Positions 16,109-26,867 of a stretch of DNA of 64,000 bases are shown piece by piece (positions within the stretch are counted from its first letter, which is position 1; every line of letters begins with the position of its first letter). A program made the translations under genes and the position numbers. The DNA comes from Clostridioides difficile (lineage in GTDB: Bacteria; Bacillota; Clostridia; Peptostreptococcales; Peptostreptococcaceae): positions 1 to 64,000 of the forward strand of contig JABBZI010000010.1 of NCBI GenBank assembly GCA_012955965.1. The letters run 5' to 3'. Under the pieces are notes generated by a model. It did not search any database. It worked only from the letters and a program-made list of their open reading frames with translations, and was not told the DNA's origin.

Positions 16109-16813
16109 ATGAAAAAAAAGGTAAAAATTATTTCATTTTTTGTTTTCTGTTTTTTAATATTATCTTCAGTAATTGTTTATAAATCAAATATTTTTAAAGA
16201 TGATATTTATGTTGTAAGTAAAAAAAATTCAGCTAATGAAAAAAATCATAATCTAGATGATTCAATTAAAAATAAAGATAATAGTCAGAATAAAGTAGCT
16301 AAAGACATAGATAAAAGTGTTCAAAATAAAAAAATAACTATATACATAAGTGGAGCAGTAAATAGACCTGGAATTGTAACTATAGAGACAGATAAGAGGC
16401 TTTATGATGCTGTAGAATTATTGGGAGGAACAACAAGTGAAGCTGATTTAAATGGAGTTAATTTATCCATAAAGTTAGAAGACGAGCAACATTATATAAT
16501 ACCTAAAATAGGTGAGACAGTATCAGTATCAAGTAATAATGATTCCAATAAATCAAATCAAAACGACGAATTAAAAAGTGAATCTAAAAGCAAAGATAAT
16601 AAAAATACATATAACGAAGAAAAAACAAATATAAATGTAGCAACGATAGAAGAATTAGATTCTTTGCCTGGTATTGGAGAAGCCACTGCCAATAAAATTT
16701 TACAGTATAGAGAGGAAAATGGGCAGTTTAATTCAATTGAAGATATAAAAAATGTAAATGGTATTGGAGATAAAAAATATGAAAATGTAAAAGATTTGAT
16801 TTGTGTAGACTAA
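16109..16813 (+). CDS. comEA: ComEA-type DNA-binding protein (SLBB plus helix-hairpin-helix)
   Basis: 234-aa protein anchored by an N-terminal transmembrane helix (residues about 6-24), then a low-complexity Asn/Lys linker, an SLBB domain (about 75-130, ISGAVNRPGIV), a second polar linker, and a C-terminal double helix-hairpin-helix (about 172-232: ATIEELDSLPGIGEATANKI and VNGIGDKKYENV). This is the standard ComEA plan: extracellular double-stranded DNA binding and uptake. ComEC is encoded 25 kb away in the same window, so the two competence genes are not in one operon here. GAAAGGAGTG precedes the ATG. Confidence 0.9.
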   Translation: MKKKVKIISFFVFCFLILSSVIVYKSNIFKDDIYVVSKKNSANEKNHNLDDSIKNKDNSQNKVAKDIDKSVQNKKITIYISGAVNRPGIVTIETDKRLYDAVELLGGTTSEADLNGVNLSIKLEDEQHYIIPKIGETVSVSSNNDSNKSNQNDELKSESKSKDNKNTYNEEKTNINVATIEELDSLPGIGEATANKILQYREENGQFNSIEDIKNVNGIGDKKYENVKDLICVD

Positions 16814-16904
16814 AATATAATACAAAACTTACTTATAGATATGGTATTATAAATATGTATGTATATGTGTGTATATGTGGAAATTTAGTAAAGGAGACAC
16901 TTTT

Positions 16905-17951
16905 ATGAAAAAAGAACAAAAAAAACTTACAGAGATGACAACAGCAGGTGGTTGAGCTGCTAAAATAGGGCCAGAGGTTCTGGCATCAGTTTTATCTCAA
17001 TTACCTAAAAATGATAATATAGAAAACCTACTAGTAGGATTAGATACAGCAGATGATGCAGCAGTTTACAAATTAAATGATGAGATGGCACTTATTCAAA
17101 CATTGGACTTTTTTACACCAATGGTAGATGACCCATATGTATTTGGACAAATTGCCGCATCAAATTCGATATCAGATGTATATGCTATGGGAGGCAAACC
17201 TTTGGTAGCAATGAATATTGTTTGTTTTCCATCATGCCATGATATGGATGTGCTTGCAGAAATATTAAAAGGTGGATTTGATAAAGTAAAAGAAAGTGGG
17301 GCACTTTTAGTTGGAGGACACACTGTAGATGACAAGGAACCTAAGTATGGTCTTTCAGTTTCTGGAATTGTAAATCCAGATAAAGTTTTGTCAAATGCTA
17401 CTGCGAAACCTGGAGATAAGCTAATTATAACAAAACCAATTGGAGTAGGTGTATTAAATACTGCTATGAAAGAAGGCATGGTAGAACAACACATAGCAGA
17501 TAAAGTAATAGAAATAATGATACATTTAAATAAATATGCAGCAATGAGCTTTGATAAATTTGATGTAAATTCAGTTACAGATATAACAGGATTTGGTTTA
17601 CTTGGTCATACCTTAGAAATGGCTAAAGCTTCTGAGGTAAGTATTGAAATTGAATCAAATCATGTACCAATTATTGAAGGTGCAATAGAAATGGCACAAA
17701 TGGGAATTATACCTGCTGGTATGTACAAAAATATGCATTATGTATCTAAAGACGTGGAAGTTGTAGGAAATGTGGAAGTAGCAGTTCAAGATATTTTATA
17801 CGACCCACAAACATCAGGAGGATTATTGATTTCTGTAAAAGAAGAACTTGCAGAAGAACTTGTGAAAGATATGAAATTAAATGGAGCAATAGAAGCAAAA
17901 ATTATAGGTTCTGTGGTTCCAAAAGGGGAAAAATATATTACCGTTTTATAA
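16905..17951 (+). CDS. selD: Selenide, water dikinase (selenophosphate synthetase) containing selenocysteine
   Basis: Makes selenophosphate from selenide and ATP, the selenium donor for Sec-tRNA. The frame is open from the ATG at 16905 (site AAAGGAGAC) through one in-frame TGA at 16953-16955 to 17951, giving 348 residues. The TGA is codon 17 in the context TAGG-U-AAK, exactly where E. coli SelD has catalytic Cys17 and Lys20, so it must be selenocysteine. A SECIS-like hairpin follows at 16970-16984. Downstream motifs include [30 protein letters not shown] and [10 protein letters not shown]. Reading TGA as stop would leave a falsely truncated gene starting at 17085. selA and selB follow directly. 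Confidence 0.96.
16953..16984 (+). promoter_or_regulatory. UGA selenocysteine codon with bacterial SECIS-like hairpin
   Basis: The TGA codon at 16953-16955 is followed 14 nt later by a perfect 6-bp stem, GCCAGA (16970-16975) and TCTGGC (16979-16984), capped by the loop GGT. A short hairpin with a GGU-type apical loop this close to UGA is the form recognised by bacterial SelB. Confidence 0.85.
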
Positions 17952-17977
17952 AATATTATAGAGAAAGAGTGATTGTT

Positions 17978-19381
17978 TTGAGCAAAAGAGAATTATTTGC
18001 AATGTTGCCTTCAGTTGATGAAGTATTAAGTGATAATAGAATTGTAGGAATAATAAATGAATATCCAAGAAGCTTAGTTTTAGAATCTGTTAGAGAAGTA
18101 ATAGATTTTAAAAGACAGTTTATATTAAGATTGAAAGAAGATGCATCAAATTCTGTAACAATAGAGTTTGATGAAATAATAGAATCTGCGATAGACAGAG
18201 TTAAATTAAATTATTCACTATCATTAAAAAAAGTTATAAATGCAACTGGTACAGTTGTTCACACAAACTTAGGTAGGTCTTTACTTAGTGAAGATATAAA
18301 AGATGAATTATGGTGCGCCGCTTCAAGATATTCAAACTTAGAATATGATTTGGATAATGGAGAAAGAGGTTCAAGATATTCTCACTTAACTAGCACAATA
18401 AAAAGACTTACTGGTGCAGAAGATGTACTAGTTGTAAATAATAATGCAGCAGCAGTACTTCTTGTACTTAGCACAATGGCTAAAGGAGGAGAAACAATTG
18501 TATCTCGTGGAGAGTTAGTTGAGGTAGGTGGTTCATTTAGAATTCCAAGTATAATGGCTCTTAGTGGTGCAGAGCTTGTTGAAGTTGGTTCAACTAATAA
18601 AACTCATTTAAAAGATTATAAAGAGGCTATTACAGAGGATACAAATGTATTGATGAAAGTTCATACAAGCAACTATAGGATTATGGGATTCACAGAGAGT
18701 GTTTCTATAGAAGAGTTAGTTAATTTAGGTAAAAAATATAAATTACCTGTAATAGAAGACCTAGGAAGTGGAGTGTTTATAGACTTATCAAAATATGGAT
18801 TGTCTTATGAACCAACTGTATTAGATTCTATACGACAAGGTGCAGATGTAGTAACTTTTAGTGGAGATAAGATGCTTGGAGGGCCACAAGCAGGAATTAT
18901 AGTTGGTAAAAAAGAGTATATAGAAAAAATGAAGAAAAATCAGCTTACTAGAGCCCTTAGAGTTGACAAGCTTACAATATGTGCTCTTGAAGCAACATTG
19001 AGAATGTACTTAGATGAGACAAAGGCAGTGGAGAGTATACCTACTCTAAAAATGTTGACATATAAAATAGAAGAATTGGAAGCAAAAGCAAACAATCTAT
19101 TTGAAAAAATAACTGCATTAAATTTGAATGCAACTATAAATATAGAAGATGGATTTTCACAAGTAGGAGGAGGGTCTATGCCTCTTGAAACTATAAGTAC
19201 AAAGGTAGTAACAATAACTCCTGAACATATGAATGTGTCAGCTTTAGAAAAGAAGTTAAGACTTAGTGAAGCTCATATAATAGCTAGAGTATATGATAAT
19301 AAATATGTACTAGATGTAAGAACTATATTTGATGACGAGTTTGATGTAATAGTTGAAGAATTGAGAAAAGCCTTTAATTAA
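17978..19381 (+). CDS. selA: L-seryl-tRNA(Sec) selenium transferase
   Basis: PLP enzyme that converts Ser-tRNA-Sec to Sec-tRNA-Sec using selenophosphate. The TTG at 17978 is the preferred start because AAAGAG lies 8 nt upstream; a GTG at 17969 would overlap that site. The 467-aa length fits bacterial SelA. Visible motifs: LPSVDEVL at the N-terminus, the glycine-rich [24 protein letters not shown], and the PLP lysine in [13 protein letters not shown] (K298). It lies 26 bp after selD and 74 bp before selB. Confidence 0.96.
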   Translation: MSKRELFAMLPSVDEVLSDNRIVGIINEYPRSLVLESVREVIDFKRQFILRLKEDASNSVTIEFDEIIESAIDRVKLNYSLSLKKVINATGTVVHTNLGRSLLSEDIKDELWCAASRYSNLEYDLDNGERGSRYSHLTSTIKRLTGAEDVLVVNNNAAAVLLVLSTMAKGGETIVSRGELVEVGGSFRIPSIMALSGAELVEVGSTNKTHLKDYKEAITEDTNVLMKVHTSNYRIMGFTESVSIEELVNLGKKYKLPVIEDLGSGVFIDLSKYGLSYEPTVLDSIRQGADVVTFSGDKMLGGPQAGIIVGKKEYIEKMKKNQLTRALRVDKLTICALEATLRMYLDETKAVESIPTLKMLTYKIEELEAKANNLFEKITALNLNATINIEDGFSQVGGGSMPLETISTKVVTITPEHMNVSALEKKLRLSEAHIIARVYDNKYVLDVRTIFDDEFDVIVEELRKAFN

Positions 19382-19455
19382 ATAAATTTGAGGTAATATT
19401 GATATTAAATTTAATTTGTAATTAGAAGTATTGAAGTTTTGATAGGGGGCAAAAA

Positions 19456-21339
19456 ATGAAAAATGTAGTAATTGGAACGGCAGGTCATATTGACCATGGA
19501 AAAACAACTCTTATAAAAGCATTGACTGGAAGAGAAACTGATACATTAGATGAAGAAAAAAAGAGAGGTATTTCAATAAATCTAGGATTTACTTATTTTG
19601 ATTTACCAAATAAGAAAAGAGCTGGTATTGTAGATGTGCCAGGACATGAGAAGTTTATAAAAAACATGTTAGCTGGAGCATCAGGCCTTGATATAGTATT
19701 ACTTGTTGTAGCAGCAGACGAAGGCGTTATGCCACAAACAGTTGAGCATTTAGATATTTTAAGCTTTTTAAATATAAAAAATGGAATAGTGGTTTTAACT
19801 AAATGTGATACTGTAGACGAAGAATTTAGAGAGTTGGTAAAAGAAGATATTTGTGAAAAAATAAAAGGAACTTTTCTTGAAAACGCAGAAATGATTGAAG
19901 TTGATTCTGTATCTAAAAAAGGTATAGATACCCTTATTAAAAAAATAGATAAGATGAGTGATGATATAGAAGATAAAAATGAAAATTCTCCATCAAGACT
20001 TAATATAGACAGAGTATTTTCAATAAAAGGCTTTGGTACTGTAATAACAGGAACTTTAATAGAAGGAAAGATAAGTATAGAAGATGATTTGGTTATATAT
20101 CCACAAGTATTAAAAACAAAGATAAGAAGTATACAAGTTCATGGAGAAAATAAAGATACAGCTTATGCAGGGCAAAGAACCGCAATCAATATATCAAATG
20201 TAAAAGTCGAAGATATAAAAAGAGGAGATGTTTTGGCTGCACCAAATTCATTAGAAGAATCAATGATGCTAGATGTGAAATTATCACTAGTAAATCATTT
20301 AGACAAAGGGTTAAAACATTGGGATAGATTAAGACTGTATCATGGTACTAGAGAAATACTTTGTAGAGCGGTACCATTAGACAAAGAGTTAATTGAAAGT
20401 GGAGAGAGTGGTTATGTTCAGTTAAGACTTGAAGAAAGTATAGTATCTAAGAAAGGTGATACCTTTGTAGTTAGACGTTATTCTCCAATGGAAACTATTG
20501 GTGGAGGTGTAATAATCGACCCATCTCCTAAAAAACATAAGAGATTTGATGAAAAAGTTATAGAAGCATTAAAAATAAAAGAAAAAGGCGAGCTTAAAGA
20601 TATAATAGAAGAATATTTAAAAAGGAACCTAAAAAATTATCCAAATATAAAAGAAATAATGAGTTATAGTGGTGCCCACGAAGAGCAGGTAAAAAAAGCT
20701 CTTGAAACACTTATATCAGAAAACAAAGTATTTATTATAGGTAATATGTATATGCATATAAATCAATATAATAAATTAAAAGAAAATATAGTAAACCTTT
20801 TAAATGAATACCATAAAAAATATAGATTGAGAAAAGGAATATTAAAAGAAGAAGTAAGGTCTAAAATAGAAAATAATTTCAAGACTAGAGAAATGGATAT
20901 TTTATTAGAAAGATTATCTACAGAAAATATCATAAAAATAGAAAATAATATAGTATCTCTATTTGATTTTGAGGTCGTTTTAAATGACAAACAAAAAGAA
21001 ATAGCAAAAAAGATAGAAAAAAGATTGAAATCATGTGGAGTTTCTTCGATATTGACGATAGATGAAGTTTCTGAAGGAAATAATAATTATGCTGAAGTGT
21101 TAGAGTCAATGATAGGTAATAAGGTAGAGAAATTAGATGATTTGTATATAATGGATAAAGGTATTTATGAAAATGCAAAGAATACTTTGATAAATTATAT
21201 AAAAGAAAATAAAGAAATAACACTAGGAGAATACAGAGACTTGATTGATTCTAGTAGAAAAAACTGTATGATTATACTGGAAAACTTCGATAGAAACAAG
21301 ATAACTAAGAGGGTAGAAAACAAAAGAATTTTGTTTTAG
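19456..21339 (+). CDS. selB: Selenocysteine-specific elongation factor
   Basis: 627-aa GTPase that carries Sec-tRNA-Sec to the ribosome at UGA codons marked by a SECIS hairpin. The G domain shows GHIDHGKTT (G1), RGISINLGF (G2), [12 protein letters not shown] (G3) and TKCD (G4), followed by EF-Tu-like beta-barrel domains. The C-terminal third (from about residue 370) is a Lys/Glu-rich run of winged-helix repeats, the SECIS-binding part. AGGGGGC precedes the ATG. It closes the selD-selA-selB unit; no obvious terminator follows. Confidence 0.96.
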   Translation: MKNVVIGTAGHIDHGKTTLIKALTGRETDTLDEEKKRGISINLGFTYFDLPNKKRAGIVDVPGHEKFIKNMLAGASGLDIVLLVVAADEGVMPQTVEHLDILSFLNIKNGIVVLTKCDTVDEEFRELVKEDICEKIKGTFLENAEMIEVDSVSKKGIDTLIKKIDKMSDDIEDKNENSPSRLNIDRVFSIKGFGTVITGTLIEGKISIEDDLVIYPQVLKTKIRSIQVHGENKDTAYAGQRTAINISNVKVEDIKRGDVLAAPNSLEESMMLDVKLSLVNHLDKGLKHWDRLRLYHGTREILCRAVPLDKELIESGESGYVQLRLEESIVSKKGDTFVVRRYSPMETIGGGVIIDPSPKKHKRFDEKVIEALKIKEKGELKDIIEEYLKRNLKNYPNIKEIMSYSGAHEEQVKKALETLISENKVFIIGNMYMHINQYNKLKENIVNLLNEYHKKYRLRKGILKEEVRSKIENNFKTREMDILLERLSTENIIKIENNIVSLFDFEVVLNDKQKEIAKKIEKRLKSCGVSSILTIDEVSEGNNNYAEVLESMIGNKVEKLDDLYIMDKGIYENAKNTLINYIKENKEITLGEYRDLIDSSRKNCMIILENFDRNKITKRVENKRILF

Positions 21340-21444
21340 CGGAAAATGTCTGTTTTTGCTTTGAGGTATAAAGAAGGAATTATAATGTCGAGTATCGTAT
21401 AAATTAATTAGTATAAAATATTAATTAAGAGGAAGTGTAAAGTA

Positions 21445-24183
21445 TTGAAGAATATAATACCTGATGTAAATCCAGATATAAAAGAAAGAGAAGACATGAG
21501 CCTTTTATTTATAATAATGGGCTCAGTACTTTTATTATTTATTATAAAAGATATAGATAAATATGAAACTTTATTACATGCAATATATGCTACATTTTTA
21601 ATAGCTACAGGAATGATTATATTTAATACTACTAAGTTTAAAGTAGATTCATTTTCTACCTTTTTAGGATTAATTTTTATAGCTACTGGAGCATTGGAGT
21701 GTGTATATTTATTTAACTGCTTAGGAATTAGAACAGATTCTATAATTGATACTAATATCACGATATCAGCAATAACCGATTTATTTCCTATACTTGGTGT
21801 ATACTTAAGTTTCAAATTTGTTAAGGATAATAAACAAATTAACTCAAGTGTAGTTTTATTCATAGCAAGTGTGACTTTGACTGTAGCATCTTTATTCATG
21901 ATATCTAAAATGTTTGATTCTCTAGGAAACGATACATTACAATATGCTTTAGGAGTTATAACATCTGTGTTCATGATAATTACTTCTATTGTAAGTGGAA
22001 TTGAATTAAATTCAAGTTCAAATGAGAGTAAATGGGAATACAATGAAAAAAAGTTTTTTAATAGAATAATAATAATAATAATCTTATCAAGGGCTCCAAA
22101 TTTGTTGCATATAGTGATTGCTGATAGACATGTAGAGGGAATATTATCACAGATAATAATAAATGTAGCCTTATATTATTTATATAATTATATAGTATCT
22201 AAGAATATTAAGAAAACAACATTAGAATTACATAATACTAATGAAGAGCTAACAATAAAAACGGAAAGTTTAAAAGAAAAAAATAAAAAACTAATCTATG
22301 AAACAGAAAAGATAGAGGAACTTAAAGGGATACTTATAAAAAGAGAATCTAGACTACAATCTACTTTGGATGTTGCAGTAAATAGCATAGCTGTATTTAG
22401 TAAAGATGGAGAAATTACATATGCAAACAAGAGCTTTAGAAATATTTTTGGAGATTATAAAGAACAGGATAAATTAGGCGATAAAATAAAAAATTTCCAA
22501 GATTTAATAGAGAGCATTCATTCTGTATTCGCCAATGAAAAGAACGAGGAGAAGTTTATTAATACAAGTGATAATAAGGTCTATCAAGCTATATTTGCTC
22601 CTTTAGTTATTGCTTCACAAATAGAAGGTGTATTATGTGTATTGAAAGATAAGACTAAGAAAAAGGAATATGAACGTAAACTTATTGAAGCAAATAAGAG
22701 AAGCAGAGACTTTTTAGAAAGTGTTGGAGATGGTATAGTAGTACTTGAAGGTAGTAATAAAATATATGTGAATAATGCATGTAGGGAAATTTTTAAAAAT
22801 AACTTGGAAAGTATTGATTTCTCTTCAATATGTAAAGGCAAAGAAAGTATAGAAAAAAGATATTTAATAAATGGTGAAGTAAAGTATGTTGAAATGAGTT
22901 TTTCTCAGTATACTAATGCAGGAACAGATAAAACCATTATTGTGATACGTGATACAACTTCTCGAAAAATATCTCAAATAAAACTTGAAGAAAGTCAATC
23001 ATCTTATTCGAGATTTATAGATATATTACCTGATGGGATATGTTTGCTAAAAGATGATTTGAGTGTAAACTATGCGAATAAGTCATTTTTAGATATGCTA
23101 GCTTTTACAAATATAGATGATATAAAAGATTCTAATATTAGGTTATTGATGAATGCAAATACTGAAGAAAAAATGAAATTTACTGATAATATGGCTAAGG
23201 TTTTAAATGAGAATAGGAGTATATTTTTATTAGAGTATGAGTTAATAAATAGTTATGATGATATAGTAGAAGTGGAATTAAGTGCATTACCTTTTGCTAT
23301 ATATAATACTAGATACATAATGCTTATTGTAAAAGACTTAGCACATAAAAAATATTCAGAGCAAGCAGAAAAAGAACTACTTGAAAGATTTAAAACAGAT
23401 AAAATAAAAACTGAGTTTTTCGCAAATATGTCTCATGAGTTAAAAACTCCACTAAATGTTATATCAAGTTCAAATCAATTAGTAGACTCTTTTTATAGAA
23501 GTGAGAAGATAAAAGATTACAACAATAATATTAAATCCCATGTAGATTTAGTGAGACAAAGTTCTTATAGACTTCAAAGATTAATAAATAATATTATAGA
23601 TTTAACAAAGATGGAGTCTGGATTCTATACATTAAAACTTGCAAAATACAATATTGTATCTGTAATAGAAGACTTATTTATGAATATAGAAGAATATACA
23701 AGTAGAAAAGACATAAAAATTCTATTCGATACAGAACTTGAAGAAATTAATGTATATATAGATAAGGTTGAAATTGAGAGAATTATACTGAATCTATTGT
23801 CAAACTGTATTAAGTTTACTGACAATGGAGGATGGATATATGTAAATATTTATTATAAAATAGATAAGGTAATTATAAGTGTAAAAGATACTGGAGTTGG
23901 AATACCTCAAGACAAACTAGAATTGATTTTTGAAGAGTTTTCACAAGTTGATAAGACCTTATCTAGAAATACTGAAGGAAGTGGAATAGGACTTGCTATA
24001 GTTAAGAATCTAGTAAGTCTTCATGGTGGTGATATAGAAGTAATAAGTGAAGTGAACAAAGGGACAGAATTCTTGATTTCACTTCCAATGAAGAGCTTTA
24101 ATAGTGAACATTATACAGAAGATAAGAGAATATATAATATTCAAGAAAAGATAAAAATAGAATTTTCTGATATCTATTATTAA
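21445..24183 (+). CDS. Membrane-bound sensor histidine kinase with PAS domains
   Basis: 912-aa hybrid-less sensor kinase. The first 250 residues form seven or so transmembrane segments (a MASE-type sensor region), followed by a coiled coil near 265-300 and three PAS-like regions up to about 630. The kinase core is complete: H box FFANMSHELKTPLNV with phospho-acceptor H664, N box NLLSNCIKFTDNGG, G1 DTGVGIP and G2 GSGIGLAIVK. The TTG at 21445 is the best start, 9 nt after GAGGAAG. No response regulator gene is adjacent, so it is an orphan kinase. Partner and signal unknown; orphan kinases feeding Spo0A exist in related organisms, which is only a suggestion here. Confidence 0.88.
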   Translation: MKNIIPDVNPDIKEREDMSLLFIIMGSVLLLFIIKDIDKYETLLHAIYATFLIATGMIIFNTTKFKVDSFSTFLGLIFIATGALECVYLFNCLGIRTDSIIDTNITISAITDLFPILGVYLSFKFVKDNKQINSSVVLFIASVTLTVASLFMISKMFDSLGNDTLQYALGVITSVFMIITSIVSGIELNSSSNESKWEYNEKKFFNRIIIIIILSRAPNLLHIVIADRHVEGILSQIIINVALYYLYNYIVSKNIKKTTLELHNTNEELTIKTESLKEKNKKLIYETEKIEELKGILIKRESRLQSTLDVAVNSIAVFSKDGEITYANKSFRNIFGDYKEQDKLGDKIKNFQDLIESIHSVFANEKNEEKFINTSDNKVYQAIFAPLVIASQIEGVLCVLKDKTKKKEYERKLIEANKRSRDFLESVGDGIVVLEGSNKIYVNNACREIFKNNLESIDFSSICKGKESIEKRYLINGEVKYVEMSFSQYTNAGTDKTIIVIRDTTSRKISQIKLEESQSSYSRFIDILPDGICLLKDDLSVNYANKSFLDMLAFTNIDDIKDSNIRLLMNANTEEKMKFTDNMAKVLNENRSIFLLEYELINSYDDIVEVELSALPFAIYNTRYIMLIVKDLAHKKYSEQAEKELLERFKTDKIKTEFFANMSHELKTPLNVISSSNQLVDSFYRSEKIKDYNNNIKSHVDLVRQSSYRLQRLINNIIDLTKMESGFYTLKLAKYNIVSVIEDLFMNIEEYTSRKDIKILFDTELEEINVYIDKVEIERIILNLLSNCIKFTDNGGWIYVNIYYKIDKVIISVKDTGVGIPQDKLELIFEEFSQVDKTLSRNTEGSGIGLAIVKNLVSLHGGDIEVISEVNKGTEFLISLPMKSFNSEHYTEDKRIYNIQEKIKIEFSDIYY

Positions 24184-24240
24184 AGACTCTTATAGGTAAA
24201 ACCTAAATCAAAATACTATATGTTTTAGTAAGTATTTTAT

Positions 24241-24286
24241 AAAAAATAGGCTATCATAAAGTAAGTTATTATGATAGCCTATTTTT
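24241..24286. terminator. Bidirectional terminator
   Basis: Perfect 16-bp hairpin, arms 24244-24259 and 24269-24284, flanked by A and T runs. It separates the convergent kinase and manA genes. Confidence 0.93.
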
Positions 24287-24301
24287 AGTTATATTTTATA
24301 T

Positions 24302-25246
24302 CTAGATATGAGAACATATAATCTCCAAATTACCTTCAAAGCTAAAATCTCCAAAGTTATTTGGTAATATAAAATGCATACCTTTTTTTAAATCATATTC
24401 TACAGAATTGTGTATTAGTTTTCCATTTCCCTCCAAAATACTATATAAGGAAAAAGGTGTATTGTGTGTAAAATTACATTTTCCAAAGATATCTAATTTG
24501 TAAACACTAAAAAATTCATTTGACACAAATGTTGTACATTTAAAGTCTGATGTTGATACAGTTTTATAATCAGCATCAAGATTTACATGAGGAACATTCG
24601 TAACATCTATGGATTTTTGAACATGAAGTTCACGTTTGTTGCCTGAATTATCAGTTCTATCATAATCATAAACTCTATAAGTAGTGTCTGAATTTTGTTG
24701 AGTTTCTAAAATTAATGTTCCTTTGCATATGGCATGGATAGTACCACTAGGAACGTAGAAAAAGTCTCCTTTTTTTATATTGACCTTTCTAAGCAGTTTG
24801 TCCCATTCATTGTTATTTATCATATCTACAAATTCTTTATGAGATTTTGCATTATGACCTATTATAATTTCTGCATCATCAGAACAATCTATTACATACC
24901 AACACTCTGTTTTGCCTAATTCTCCATTTTCATTCTTCTTTGCATATTCATCATTTGGATGAACCTGAACTGATAGATTATCATTTGCATCTAATATTTT
25001 TGTAAGCAAAGGAAATTTATCTCCAGATGTATTTCCAAATAATTCTCTGTTCTTATCCCACAATTCAGATAGACTTTTTCCTTTGTGTTCTCCATTTTCT
25101 ATTAAGCAATCTCCATTTTTATGAGAGCTTATAGCCCAACATTCACCAGTTGTTGGCGAAGTTATTTCATAATTAAATTTATCTTTAAGTGCAGTACCAC
25201 CCCATATTCTATCCATAAAAATAGGTTTTAAAAATAATGGTTCCAT
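24302..25246 (-). CDS. manA: Mannose-6-phosphate isomerase, class I
   Basis: 314-aa zinc enzyme interconverting mannose 6-phosphate and fructose 6-phosphate. The short firmicute form is recognised by the N-terminus LFLKPIFMDRIWGGTAL, the zinc-ligand segments LSVQVHPNDEYAKK and GTLILETQQNSDTTYRVYDYDR, and ends in the cupin-like C-terminal domain. AGGAGG precedes its ATG. It is divergent from the dipeptidase gene and lies about 1.6 kb from a fructose-family PTS operon, so it may feed PTS-imported mannose into glycolysis; that link is inferred. Confidence 0.93.
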   Translation of the reverse strand: MEPLFLKPIFMDRIWGGTALKDKFNYEITSPTTGECWAISSHKNGDCLIENGEHKGKSLSELWDKNRELFGNTSGDKFPLLTKILDANDNLSVQVHPNDEYAKKNENGELGKTECWYVIDCSDDAEIIIGHNAKSHKEFVDMINNNEWDKLLRKVNIKKGDFFYVPSGTIHAICKGTLILETQQNSDTTYRVYDYDRTDNSGNKRELHVQKSIDVTNVPHVNLDADYKTVSTSDFKCTTFVSNEFFSVYKLDIFGKCNFTHNTPFSLYSILEGNGKLIHNSVEYDLKKGMHFILPNNFGDFSFEGNLEIICSHI

Positions 25247-25418
25247 AATTTTGTTCCTCCTATGATATTAAATTTATCCTACAAATAATTATATATAAAT
25301 AGATTATAAAATCAATAGTAAAAAAGTTTTGTCCCTTGAAATGACATAAAGTATAAGGAGTTATCAAATAAGATAAACTATGATATATAATATAAAGTTC
25401 TAAATTGGAGTGATAATA

Positions 25419-26780
25419 ATGGAATTATTTAAAGAAGAAAGTAAAAAGTATGAAAAAGAATTTTTAAAACTGTTGGAAGAATGGGTGAGTATACCATCAT
25501 TTTATGATAATAAAACTGTAACTAAAGATATGCCTTTTGGAAAAGGAGTCTATGATGCGTTAAATTGGTTTGAAAATCTAGGTAGAGAAAACAATTTCAA
25601 GGTCAAAAATATAGATAATCATGCTGTTCAAATTGAATATGGAGATGGAAAAGAGTTTGTAGATATATTTGGACATTGTGATGTTGTAAATCCAGGAGAT
25701 GGATGGGACAGTGAGCCATTTAAACTAAATATTATAGGTGATAAATTAGTTGCTAGAGGAGTATCAGACAATAAAGGACCTATGATAGTAAATTTTTTAG
25801 CATTAAAAATGATAAAAAGTCTAAATATTGATTTAAAAAGAAAGGTTAGATTAATTGCTGGAGGAAACGAAGAAAGTGGATTTAAATGTATAAAGCATTA
25901 TTATAGTAAAGAACCATATGGTGTGTGTGGATTTACTCCAGATGCTAAATTTCCTGTACTAAATGGAGAAAAAGGTGGAGCAATAATAAAGCTAATTTCA
26001 GAAATAGAGAATAAGTCTTTATACATAAGTGGCGGAATAGAGTTTAACACAATACCAGATAAAGTATATATAAAAAATACAAGAAATTTGGGTAAAGATA
26101 ATATATGTTGTGATTTTAATAATACCTCAATAAGTTATAATAATGGAGATTATGTCATACATGGCAAAGGTGGACATTCATCTAAGCCTGAGAAAGCCAT
26201 CAACCCTATACTAGGTGCAATTAAATTTTTATCAGAAAATATTGGTGAAGATTGGACAAAAAGTTTGGATAAGCTAGTAAATCAAGAGAATACAGATGGG
26301 AGATTATTTGGTTTAGATATTGAGGGAAAATGTGGTGTTTTATCAATGGTTCCAACAATAATTAACATAATAGATGGAAAGTTAGAGTTAGTTTTAAGTG
26401 TCAGATATCCAGAAGTATTAACAATTGAAGATATAATAAAAAAATTTAATTTGTATATGAAGACAAATAATATTAATAAATTCGAGATTATTGGGGAAAA
26501 TTTAAAGCAAGCAAATTATATAGATAGAAATTCAAAACTTGTAAAAAGTTTGCATGATATATATGTAAAGTATTCTGGAGATTTAAAAAATGATGTTAGA
26601 GTAACTAGCGCAGGAAGTTATGCTTCTGAAATGAATAATTCAGTAATATTTGGTTGTGAATTTCCTGATGGTAGTTTTGGAAATGTTCATAGTGCAAATG
26701 AATTTGCTAGCTTAGATAGATTTATAACTTCAATAGCCATATATGCAGAAGCAATAGTGGAATTATGTAATAATATATAA
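25419..26780 (+). CDS. M20 family dipeptidase, PepV-like
   Basis: 453-aa cytosolic metallopeptidase. The start is the ATG at 25419, 8 nt after TTGGAG; the in-frame GTG at 25410 overlaps that site. Dinuclear zinc motifs: DIFGHCDVVNPGDGW (His, Asp), GVSDNKGPM (bridging Asp) and AGGNEESGFKC (Glu pair). The inserted middle domain and overall length fit PepV/Xaa-His dipeptidases, which take unblocked dipeptides and some beta-Ala dipeptides. Next gene is the PTS regulator on the same strand, 87 bp on, but a functional connection is unclear. Confidence 0.9.
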   Translation: MELFKEESKKYEKEFLKLLEEWVSIPSFYDNKTVTKDMPFGKGVYDALNWFENLGRENNFKVKNIDNHAVQIEYGDGKEFVDIFGHCDVVNPGDGWDSEPFKLNIIGDKLVARGVSDNKGPMIVNFLALKMIKSLNIDLKRKVRLIAGGNEESGFKCIKHYYSKEPYGVCGFTPDAKFPVLNGEKGGAIIKLISEIENKSLYISGGIEFNTIPDKVYIKNTRNLGKDNICCDFNNTSISYNNGDYVIHGKGGHSSKPEKAINPILGAIKFLSENIGEDWTKSLDKLVNQENTDGRLFGLDIEGKCGVLSMVPTIINIIDGKLELVLSVRYPEVLTIEDIIKKFNLYMKTNNINKFEIIGENLKQANYIDRNSKLVKSLHDIYVKYSGDLKNDVRVTSAGSYASEMNNSVIFGCEFPDGSFGNVHSANEFASLDRFITSIAIYAEAIVELCNNI

Positions 26781-26867
26781 ATACAAAATGTCCCTTATAT
26801 AGACATATTATATATACAATTAAAATTTTACTTGATATATAATTGAAATCAAAGAGAAGGTGATACA

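Noticed and set aside
16856-16880. Short TG/TA-rich repeat upstream of selD
   Set aside because: Two near copies of GTATATGTG are too short to interpret and probably reflect local base composition.
17085-17951. SelD starting at the ATG at 17085
   Set aside because: This start omits the conserved glycine-rich active-site segment; the frame continues upstream through a Sec-coding TGA to 16905.
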